The notes under the pieces are model-generated. The model was given only the letters and a program-made list of their open reading frames with translations, was not told where the DNA came from and made no database searches. A DNA stretch of 17,782 nt from DATLFI01 sp035524895 (GTDB taxonomy: Bacteria > Acidobacteriota > Thermoanaerobaculia > Multivoradales > Multivoraceae). The stretch spans positions 1 through 17,782 of the forward strand of contig DATLFI010000366.1 in the NCBI GenBank assembly GCA_035524895.1, read 5' to 3'. Of the stretch, positions 7,970-14,321 are shown in pieces. The position numbers were made by a program, and so were the translations under genes. Position 1 is the first letter of the stretch, and each line of letters starts with the position of its first letter.

Positions 7970-8814
7970 ACCGCGGCCCGGTGCTGGTGAAGCTCGGCGG
8001 GAGCCTCGTCACCGACAAGCTCGACCGAGAGGTCGTTCGTTTCGAGGTGCTGGCGCGGCTCGCCAGCGAGCTACGCGCCGCCCGCGAGGCGGGATGTCCG
8101 CCAGTGGTTCTTGCTCACGGCAGCGGCTCGTTCGGTCACGCCGCGGCGGCCGGGACACCGTTGGGTGATCGCGGCCGTCGCGGTCTCGGCGGTGACATCG
8201 AAGCGCTGGGTCTCGCCGCAGCCCGCACCCAGGACGCTGCGGCGCGCCTGCACCGTTCGGTCATCGGCGCGCTGCTCGACGCGGGAGTCACGCCGTTCTC
8301 GCTGGCCCCTTCGAGCTTCGTGTGGCGGACCGACGGCTTGCTGACCTGCGGCGTGTTGGACCCGCTGCTGGGGGCGCTCGACCTGGGGCTGGTGCCCGTG
8401 GGCTACGGAGACGTAGTGGTGGATGGCGACGCCGGAGCCACGATCTGCTCGACCGAAGAGCTACTGGAGCTGTGGGCCACTGGCCTCGGCTCGGTGGGTC
8501 GCCCGGTCGGCGAAGCGCTCTGGCTCGGGGTCACCGACGGACTGCTCGACGCCGCCGGGAGGTCTATCCCTCGTATCGGCGAGGGGGAGATCGCGGAAGC
8601 GATGCGCGTCGCTGGCGGCTCGGCCGGAGTCGACGTCACCGGCGGCATGCATCTGCGCGTCGAGGCAGCCTGGTCCCTGGCACGCCGAGGCGTGACTTCC
8701 TGGATCGTCGATGGCCGGCGCCCGGGCGCACTGCTCGAGGCACTCACCGGCGAGCCGCGCGGCACGCGGGTGTGCTCGGAGCGTGCTCGCGGCGGGGAGC
8801 AATCGCGCCCCTGA
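7966..8814 (+). CDS. Isopentenyl phosphate kinase-like amino acid kinase
   Basis: 282 residues. Amino-acid-kinase fold with VLVKLGGSLVTDK (K9) at the N-terminus. HGSGSFGH contains the His (H58) that distinguishes isopentenyl phosphate kinases from other members of the fold. Further IPK-like blocks are VPVGYGDVVVDGDAGATI, DVTGGM and the ending GEPRGTRV. Known reaction: isopentenyl phosphate + ATP to isopentenyl diphosphate, the last step of an alternative mevalonate route. Odd residues: the usual SGD after the GDVV strand is STE here, and the Lys usually found after DVTGGM appears to be Arg (GGMHLRVE). The GTG start overlaps the previous stop as GTGA, with AGGA nine bases upstream. GTG 7981 is an alternative start. 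A related small-phosphate kinase remains possible. Confidence 0.83.
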   Translation: MNRGPVLVKLGGSLVTDKLDREVVRFEVLARLASELRAAREAGCPPVVLAHGSGSFGHAAAAGTPLGDRGRRGLGGDIEALGLAAARTQDAAARLHRSVIGALLDAGVTPFSLAPSSFVWRTDGLLTCGVLDPLLGALDLGLVPVGYGDVVVDGDAGATICSTEELLELWATGLGSVGRPVGEALWLGVTDGLLDAAGRSIPRIGEGEIAEAMRVAGGSAGVDVTGGMHLRVEAAWSLARRGVTSWIVDGRRPGALLEALTGEPRGTRVCSERARGGEQSRP

Positions 8815-8967
8815 CGGAGAGGTCCGCAGCGCCGGCACGAGCCTCACGGGAGGTCGCAGCGGGTTCTACCGGCTGGCGAAATCCGCAGCAGCGTTCCTTT
8901 ACGCGGGCGGCGGTGGGGTCCCGCTCACACCAAGTGCCCGAGGAACCCAAGAATTTCCCGGTAAGTT

Positions 8968-9060
8968 GTTGAAAACAAAGAGCTTATAGGAAGGATCTGG
9001 CTGCACAAGAATCAGTGCATAGCGGATTCAAACCGTTGAAAACAAAGAGCGCGGGAAGGA
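8968..9060 (+). repeat. Imperfect direct repeat, 16 identical bases, two copies
   Basis: GTTGAAAACAAAGAGC occurs at 8968-8983 and again at 9035-9050, 67 bases apart. The likeness continues: both copies are followed, after 5 and 3 unlike bases, by GGAAGGA (8989-8995 and 9054-9060). Two copies of a 26-28 base unit in a non-coding gap suggest duplication or paired binding sites. Function unknown. Confidence 0.75.
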
Positions 9061-9074
9061 AAAACACCGTAGCT

Positions 9075-9095
9075 TTCCACAGGGTCTTCCACAGG
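9075..9095 (+). repeat. TTCCACAGG direct repeat, DnaA-box-like
   Basis: TTCCACAGG occurs at 9075-9083 and 9087-9095, 12 bases start to start, close to one helical turn. The 9-mers CTTTCCACA and TCTTCCACA each match the DnaA box TTATCCACA at seven of nine positions. The match is weak and no dnaA or dnaN lies nearby, so this is described only as a motif. Confidence 0.5.
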
Positions 9096-9151
9096 TTCTG
9101 CGGATCGATGTGCACTCCGAAGCACGTGCCGACACCACGTTCCGAGGGGGC

Positions 9152-9979
9152 TCAGTTGGCTGGATGCTGTCCCCGGGCGACCAGCTCCCAGCCCGCCGCG
9201 AGCACGGCCAGGTCGACGAGGACATGGCTGAGCCAAGGCGCCAGGATTCCCCGTCGGTCGAGGTACAGCCAGGCCCAGGTCATGCCGGCCAGGAAGACGC
9301 CCAGGGAACCCAGGGCGAGCAGTGGCCAGCGATCTGGCGGCACGTATCCGCCGACCACCACCACGTGGTGAGAGGTGAACGCCACGCTCGAGAGCACCGA
9401 AGCCGACACCGCAGACCAGCGCTCGCGGAGGCCGCCCAGCAAGTACCAGCGCCAGTAGTACTCCTCCAGAGCCGAGTGCACGAGGCTCAGGAACAGCGCG
9501 AACGCGAGGAAGCGGTCGGGGCCGGTCAGGGAGAAAGTCGCCATCCGCACTGCCACCGCGGTGCTGACCTGATCCAACGCCGGGTCGCTTCGCAGCAGCG
9601 CGCGCGCCGCGACGACGCCGCCGGCGAGCAGCAGGCCCGTCGACAGTCCCGCGAGCACCGCGCCTCGTCTGCGTCGGTGATGTGTCCTGGCACCCTGCGG
9701 CGAAGCGGTCTGAGGCCGGTACCTCCAGACCTGTCGGAACGACGGCCTCTGGCCTGTTCGTCGCGCCAGCCAGGCCAGCGCCGCCACCGGAAGCAGGAAC
9801 TGGATCAGCTTGGCGAGGACGTAGGCGATGGGCGCGGCGGGATGGTCCCGAAGGGCCACGAAGTAGAGCCACGCCGCCGCGGTGGGGAGGACGGCCGCTG
9901 TCCAGAGAAAAACCTGATCTGAGCTCGCGGAGGGTCGAGCGGTTCGCGGAGCCTCGGGATCGCAATTCTCCTGGAGCAC
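9152..9979 (-). CDS. CPBP family intramembrane glutamic endopeptidase
   Basis: 275 residues with several hydrophobic segments (about 24-42, 50-68, 105-128, 155-170, 190-210, 220-240). The family motifs are complete: EEYYWR at 172-177, FTSHH at 201-205 (FxxxH) and SHVLVD at 251-256 (HxxxD). These belong to the CAAX-protease and bacteriocin-processing (Abi) family, which cleaves within or near the membrane. In bacteria the substrates are mostly unknown. Start: GTG at 9979 on the minus strand; no good Shine-Dalgarno and no better internal start before the first membrane helix. It is divergent from the BTAD regulator gene (156 bases between starts) and convergent with the IPK gene. No motif links it to prenylated proteins. 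Confidence 0.88.
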   Translation of the reverse strand: MLQENCDPEAPRTARPSASSDQVFLWTAAVLPTAAAWLYFVALRDHPAAPIAYVLAKLIQFLLPVAALAWLARRTGQRPSFRQVWRYRPQTASPQGARTHHRRRRGAVLAGLSTGLLLAGGVVAARALLRSDPALDQVSTAVAVRMATFSLTGPDRFLAFALFLSLVHSALEEYYWRWYLLGGLRERWSAVSASVLSSVAFTSHHVVVVGGYVPPDRWPLLALGSLGVFLAGMTWAWLYLDRRGILAPWLSHVLVDLAVLAAGWELVARGQHPAN

Positions 9980-10135
9980 GAGGCGATCTTGGCAGGAAGT
10001 GGGGTGAGTGGCCGTCGCGATCCTCCTCGCTGGACCCGGTTAGCATGCTGGCTAAGGGGTCCCGTGCCGAGAACGCGCAAGTCCGCAGCCAGCCGCGAGC
10101 GCGATCGAGCGGTGGTGTCCGAGGGGTTGCCCGGG

Positions 10136-11743
10136 ATGGACCTCGCGGGGCTGCCGATCCACCACCGTCGGCTCGCGACGCGCATCGTCGAGTCCGGCGC
10201 GCCATTGGTTTGGCTCGCTGGCTGGCCTGGCAGTGGTCGCCGCAGCTTGCTACAGGCCCTTCGGCAGCAGCTGGACGCCACGGCTGCAGCGCTTCCGCCT
10301 GCGCTGGCTGACGATACGGAAGCGCTGCGGGCGACGCTGGCCGTGCTGCGAGAGGCTGGCGCGCGTTGGTTCCTGGCGGACGACTGGCCGGCTGCGGCGC
10401 TCGGAGACGCCCTCTCCTGGCTGGAGCCGCACGAGACACTGATCGCCAGCAGCGGTGCGCATTGGGACCGCCTCGGGCCAGTCGCGCGCGCGCGTTCCTG
10501 CACCATCGGGCCGCTGGAGATGCTCTTGACTGTCACGGAGGTGGGCGAGGCCTTGTCGCGGCGCGGGATCGACGCGCATCTGGCCGAAGGCTGGCATCGG
10601 CTCTCCGATGGCTGGAGAGTGCCGCTGGAGCTGGCCCTGACCGCAGCATCGCTCGGTGCTGCGAAGGTAGCGAGCAGGGAGCTGGAGCAGCAACTCGCGA
10701 CGTACGAGCCGATGCGCTCCTTCATGCGTGATCGAGTCCTAGCGGGCCTCGGTCCGGAGTCGATCGCCGCACTGAGGCGCCTCGGCCGAGATTCCCTCGA
10801 GGGAGGAACCGATGTCACGGGTGGCACGAGCGTGCGGGCCGGTGTGAGCAGCTCTGCCTGGCGCGAGCTGGTCGAACGCAGGGAGCTCTTGGTGCCCTTT
10901 CCCGACGCCTTTCGGATGCCTAGACCCCTGGCTCTCTACCTGTCAGAGGGCTCGTCCCGGCGTACGACGTCAGTGGACGCGAAGGGAAGCGCAGCCGGCC
11001 GGGTGGTGATCCGCCTTCTGGGACCCCCTCGGATCGAGCTGGTAGACGAACGGGGAGAGGCGGAAGAGGTGTCGTGGCCGTTTCGCCGCGTCTTGCATTT
11101 CCTCGGCCTTCTCGCGCTCGCGCCGGACGGTTGCACACAGGAGCGGGTCCTGGAGGCGCTGTGGCCCGATACCGGCCTGACGGCGGCTCGCGCGAGCCTC
11201 CACCCTACGGTGAGCCACCTCCGTCGCCTGCTGGCGCGGTCTCGAGGCGCCGGGAACCCGATAGTCCTCCGCAACGGCGTCTATCGGCTCAACCCGGCGT
11301 GGACCTGGTCGATCGACGCGCTCCGGTTCGAGGAGCTCGCGATCGCGGGCGCCGGAGATCAGCGGTCGAAGGGCCGCCTTGTTCAGCTCGAGGAAGCGTG
11401 GCGGCTCTATCGGGGACCCTTGCTGGAAGGCGTCACCGAGGCCTGGACGACGGAGCCCCGGAGGCGTCTGGATCAGCGGCACCGTCAGGTGTTGGCCGAG
11501 CTGGCCGAGCTCTACGCCGGGCTGGAACGTCTCGAGGAGGCCGAGGACTGTCTACGCACCCTGCTTGCCAGCGATCCCCTGCGCGAGGATGTCCATCTGC
11601 GGCTCATGCTGCTCCACGCTCGTCGCGGGCGTACCGACCTGGTGCGACGGCAGTACGAGAAGCTGTGCGGGCTGCTCGCTCGCGAGCTGGGCGCACAGCC
11701 GCTCGATGCCACCGTCCGCGCCGTCGAGCGGCTGCTGGGTTGA
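10136..11743 (+). CDS. BTAD-domain transcriptional regulator with degenerate ATPase-like N-terminus
   Basis: 535 residues from ATG 10136, which has GAGGGG nine bases upstream; GTG 10112, GTG 10115 or TTG 9989 would lengthen it. The N-terminal part looks like a reduced STAND/MalT-type NTPase: LVWLAGWPGSGRRSLLQAL resembles a P-loop but has Arg (R36) where Lys is expected before S37, and RWFLADDW (79-84) resembles Walker B. From about residue 290 follows an OmpR-like winged helix (VVIRLLGPPRIEL ... RVLEALWPD ... RNGVYRLNP), then a helical BTAD domain (about 385-530; REDVHLRLMLLHARRG). In actinobacterial SARPs the DNA-binding and BTAD part is N-terminal; here it is C-terminal. Family role: transcription activation. 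The adjacent glycosyltransferase genes are the likeliest targets, by position only. Confidence 0.82.
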   Translation: MDLAGLPIHHRRLATRIVESGAPLVWLAGWPGSGRRSLLQALRQQLDATAAALPPALADDTEALRATLAVLREAGARWFLADDWPAAALGDALSWLEPHETLIASSGAHWDRLGPVARARSCTIGPLEMLLTVTEVGEALSRRGIDAHLAEGWHRLSDGWRVPLELALTAASLGAAKVASRELEQQLATYEPMRSFMRDRVLAGLGPESIAALRRLGRDSLEGGTDVTGGTSVRAGVSSSAWRELVERRELLVPFPDAFRMPRPLALYLSEGSSRRTTSVDAKGSAAGRVVIRLLGPPRIELVDERGEAEEVSWPFRRVLHFLGLLALAPDGCTQERVLEALWPDTGLTAARASLHPTVSHLRRLLARSRGAGNPIVLRNGVYRLNPAWTWSIDALRFEELAIAGAGDQRSKGRLVQLEEAWRLYRGPLLEGVTEAWTTEPRRRLDQRHRQVLAELAELYAGLERLEEAEDCLRTLLASDPLREDVHLRLMLLHARRGRTDLVRRQYEKLCGLLARELGAQPLDATVRAVERLLG

Positions 11744-11784
11744 ACCTGGCACTGACGCTGCCGGTGATATCTTGCCGGCCAACC

Positions 11785-12798
11785 ATGGCGCCCGCACTGC
11801 AGAGCCCACCGGAGCGGCCTCTCGTGCGTGAGGTGGACCTGTCCCAAACCTCGCGCACCGACCGTCGGCTCGATCTCACCGTGCTGGTGCCGGTCCTCGA
11901 CGAGGCCGACTCGGTGGCGCCGTTGACCGACCAGCTACGCGAGGTGCTCGATGCTCGCGGCCTGAGCTGGGAGGTCGTGTTCGTCGACGACGGCTCGCGG
12001 GACGGGACGGTCCAGCGGGTGCGCGAGCAGCACCTGCTCGACGACCGGGTCAAGCTGCTGCGCCTGCGCCGCAACTTCGGCAAGGCGGCCGCCCTGTCGG
12101 CCGGTTTCGACCACGCTCGGGGCCGGCTCGTGCTCACCATCGACGGGGATCTCCAGGACGACCCGAACGAGATCCCGCGGATGCTCGACATGCTCGAGGC
12201 AGAAGACCTGGACCTGGTATCGGGCTGGAAGCAGCGGCGGCAGGACCCGTGGTCGAAGCGCTTGTCGTCGCTTCTGTTCAACTGGTTCACCCGTCAGCTC
12301 GCGCGGGTCGACCTGCACGACTTCAACTGCGGCTTCAAGCTGTATCGGCGCGAGGTTCTGGAGCAGGTGGCGGTGTACGGCGAGCTGCACCGTTTCATTC
12401 CGGTGCTGGCAAGCCGGCGCGGCTTCGTGATCGGCGAGCTGCCGGTGCGACACCACCCTCGCCGGCACGGCAAGTCGAAGTACGGCTGGGACCGGGCGTA
12501 CAAGGGGATCTTGGATCTGATCACCGTCTTGTTCATCACTCGGTACAACCGGCGCCCGCTCCATCTCTTCGGTGTCTTTGGCCTCCTCTCTTTCGGCGCG
12601 GGCTTCTCGATCTGCGCCTGGCTTGCATGGCAGTGGTTCGGCGGGGCGAGGCTCGCGGATCGTCCACTGTTGTTGCTGGGGGTTCTGCTGATGGTCTTGG
12701 GCATCCAGATCCTCACCAGCGGACTGATCGGAGAGATGATCACGTTCAAGAGCTTCCAGCGCTCGGACAGCTACTCGATCAAGGAATGGCTGGAGTAG
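11785..12798 (+). CDS. Family 2 glycosyltransferase, polyprenyl-phosphate sugar synthase type, membrane bound
   Basis: 337 residues. The GT-A domain starts with LTVLVPVLDEADSVAPL, has VFVDDGS (D68, D69) for nucleotide binding and IDGDLQDDP (D120, D122) as the DxD metal site, then FNCGFKLYRREV and HHPRRHGKSKYG. Two hydrophobic helices follow, at about 259-282 and 293-316. This architecture is that of DPM1/GtrB/ArnC-like enzymes that move a sugar from a nucleotide donor to dolichyl or undecaprenyl phosphate on the cytoplasmic face. The sugar cannot be predicted. ATG 11785 gives a 30-residue leader before the fold; in-frame GTG 11764 is possible. It lies 41 bases after the BTAD gene and 4 bases before the next glycosyltransferase, so an operon is likely. 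Confidence 0.92.
   Translation: MAPALQSPPERPLVREVDLSQTSRTDRRLDLTVLVPVLDEADSVAPLTDQLREVLDARGLSWEVVFVDDGSRDGTVQRVREQHLLDDRVKLLRLRRNFGKAAALSAGFDHARGRLVLTIDGDLQDDPNEIPRMLDMLEAEDLDLVSGWKQRRQDPWSKRLSSLLFNWFTRQLARVDLHDFNCGFKLYRREVLEQVAVYGELHRFIPVLASRRGFVIGELPVRHHPRRHGKSKYGWDRAYKGILDLITVLFITRYNRRPLHLFGVFGLLSFGAGFSICAWLAWQWFGGARLADRPLLLLGVLLMVLGIQILTSGLIGEMITFKSFQRSDSYSIKEWLE
12792..12795 (+). promoter_or_regulatory. Ribosome binding site supporting a CTG start
   Basis: GGAG at 12792-12795, inside the last codons of the GT2 gene, lies seven bases before CTG 12803. No ATG, GTG or TTG occurs in this frame between the in-frame stop at 12737 and GTG 12917, so this site favours CTG as the start. Confidence 0.55.
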
Positions 12799-12802
12799 AC
12801 CG

Positions 12803-14026
12803 CTGGCCCGCATCCTCTTCCTGACCCAGACCTTCCCGAGGCACCCCACCGACACCGCCGGGCCGTTCATACGGGAGCTGGCGCTGGGGCTCTCGCGGGC
12901 AGGGGATCATGTCGAGGTGCTGGTGCCTCACGCGGCCGGCCTGCCTCCTCGTTGGCGCGACGGTCCGCTCGAGGTCTGCTCGTTCCGCTACGCGCCAGAA
13001 CGCTTCGAGCGCCTCGGCTACGGCCGCAGCCTGGTGGCGGACGAGCGCCCCCGCCTGATCGCGGCACTGGTCGCGCCCCTCTACCTGATGGGGGCCGCTC
13101 GCGCTACACGTGCCGCCGTCCAGCTTTCCCCTCCCACCGTGGCGCACTTGCACTGGATCGTTCCAAACGGCATCGTCGCCGCGTTGCCCTTCGCGCTGCC
13201 GCGGGAGGTCCCGGTTGCGATCGGCATCCACGGCAGCGATGCTTTCCTCGCCGAGAAGCGTGTGATGCGGCCGCTGGTCCGGCGCGCCCTCGAACGGTCG
13301 GTGCTCCTGACGGGCTGCTCGGCCGAGCTGGTGGATCGAGTGCATGCGGTGGGCGCGTCTCCTGAGCATCGCGAGGTGATCCCCTATGGCGTCGACGGTG
13401 AGGCGTTCTCTCCGGACGACTCGAGACGCGCCGTCTGGCGGCAGAGGTTGGGGATCCCCTCCGAGGCGGCCGTGATCCTCGGCGTCGGCCGCATGGTCAC
13501 CAAGAAGGGCTTCCAGGTGCTCTTAGGCGTGTTACCGGAGGTGCTCGGGAAGTTTCCCTCGGCCCATGTGGTGCTTGCAGGCGGCGGCGACCTCGAGCCG
13601 GCCTTCAAGGAGGCCACCGCGCCGCTGAGCGGCCGCGTGCACTTTCCAGGATCCGTGGGGCGCGACGCTCTGCCCGACCTGTACCGCGCAGCCGATGTGT
13701 TCGTTCTGCCCGCGGTGCACGACGCCCGCGGCAACGTCGACGGTCTACCCAACGTGATCCTGGAGGCGATGGCGAGCGGGCTGCCGGTGGTGGCGACGCG
13801 GGTGTCGGGGATTCCGCTCGCGGTCACCTCGGGTCAGGAGGGGCTCCTGGTAGAGGAGCATGACGCCGCCGCGCTGGGGCGCGCGCTGTCGGAGCTACTG
13901 GCGGACCCGGACCGATGCCGCGATTTGGGGCACGCTGCGCGGGCCCGCGTGCTCGGCGAGCTGACGTGGGATCGTGTCGCCGCTCGCTATCGCGAGGCGT
14001 ACGTCAGGGCTGCAACTCGACGCTGA
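12803..14026 (+). CDS. Family 4 (group 1) glycosyltransferase, CTG start
   Basis: 407 residues if started at CTG 12803. The N-terminus ARILFLTQTFPRHPTDTAGPF is the expected first strand and loop of a GT-B fold, and it is lost if the first standard start, GTG 12917, is used. Further motifs: IGIHGSDAF, VIPYGVDGEAFSP, ILGVGRMVTKKGFQVLL, and DGLPNVILEAMASGLPVVAT, where E321 is the conserved Glu and D313 takes the place of the first Glu of the EX7E motif. Family role: transfer of a sugar from a nucleotide donor to a growing glycan or lipid; donor and acceptor unknown. It starts 4 bases after the GT2 stop. Its last 23 bases overlap the PDZ frame on the opposite strand, an unusual tail-to-tail arrangement. 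Confidence 0.88.
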   Translation: MARILFLTQTFPRHPTDTAGPFIRELALGLSRAGDHVEVLVPHAAGLPPRWRDGPLEVCSFRYAPERFERLGYGRSLVADERPRLIAALVAPLYLMGAARATRAAVQLSPPTVAHLHWIVPNGIVAALPFALPREVPVAIGIHGSDAFLAEKRVMRPLVRRALERSVLLTGCSAELVDRVHAVGASPEHREVIPYGVDGEAFSPDDSRRAVWRQRLGIPSEAAVILGVGRMVTKKGFQVLLGVLPEVLGKFPSAHVVLAGGGDLEPAFKEATAPLSGRVHFPGSVGRDALPDLYRAADVFVLPAVHDARGNVDGLPNVILEAMASGLPVVATRVSGIPLAVTSGQEGLLVEEHDAAALGRALSELLADPDRCRDLGHAARARVLGELTWDRVAARYREAYVRAATRR

Positions 14027-14321
14027 ACGGCGCGTCGTCGCGCACCAGGTCGAGGCGGATGGCATTCCCCGGGCTGGCCCGGCGCAGCATCGCGTCGACC
14101 GTCGCAGCGCTGGAGATCGCGGCACCGTTCGCGCGCAGGATCAGGTCACCAGGGCGGAGGCCAGCGACGGCGGCCGCGCCGGACGGCGCGATCTCCACGA
14201 TCCTCGCTGCGCGACGTCCGTCCCGGGCCCAGGTGGCGTCCTCGATCGCGAAGCCCGGGAAGATCGCGGTGGCGCGCGCCGATGCCTCCGTCGACGCGGC
14301 CCGCTCGACCTCGATCTGAAC
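14004..14321 (-). CDS. PDZ-domain frame directly after the TPR stop codon, no standard start before the domain
   Basis: 105 codons lie between the TGA that ends the TPR gene (14322-14324) and the TGA at 14004-14006, in the same frame as the TPR gene. The product contains FPGFAIEDATWARDG, then a PDZ core: ARIVEIAPSGAAAVAGLRPGDLILRANG and a C-terminal strand ending PFSVELQP. PDZ domains bind protein C-termini. Codon third positions are nearly all G or C throughout, including the stretch before the domain, so it looks translated. The only standard start is GTG 14198, which cuts into the first PDZ strand and leaves 64 residues. It is therefore probably the C-terminal part of the TPR protein, separated by a nonsense codon, read through, or a sequence error. 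Bases 14004-14026 overlap the GT4 gene. Confidence 0.6.
   Translation of the reverse strand, partial: VQIEVERAASTEASARATAIFPGFAIEDATWARDGRRAARIVEIAPSGAAAVAGLRPGDLILRANGAAISSAATVDAMLRRASPGNAIRLDLVRDDAPFSVELQP

Larger units (their letters stand above)
8815..9151. other. Convergent non-coding gap, AT-richer, with duplicated motifs
   Basis: The 337 bases lie between the 3' ends of the IPK gene (plus) and the CPBP protease gene (minus). No frame here has family features. The part from about 8950 to 9100 is visibly richer in A and T than its surroundings and holds two pairs of direct repeats listed separately. I found no hairpin with a T-run that would terminate either gene, and no tRNA-like fold. 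Confidence 0.6.

Noticed and set aside
8968..9060. Possible CRISPR remnant
   Set aside because: Only two copies of a 16-base core that is not palindromic, spacing of 67 bases, and no cas genes.
8950..9100. Possible replication origin
   Set aside because: DnaA-box-like 9-mers match at seven of nine positions at best, and no dnaA, dnaN, gidA or parAB gene is nearby.
7966..9979. A protein prenylation system made of IPK and the CAAX-like CPBP protease
   Set aside because: The genes are convergent and separated by 337 bases; bacterial CPBP proteases generally do not act on prenylated proteins, and no prenyltransferase is present.
9012..10439. A 475-codon minus-strand frame across the CPBP gene and the regulator start
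   Set aside because: Runs in another frame of the CPBP gene and antisense to the regulator; Pro/Arg/Ala-rich and without family features.
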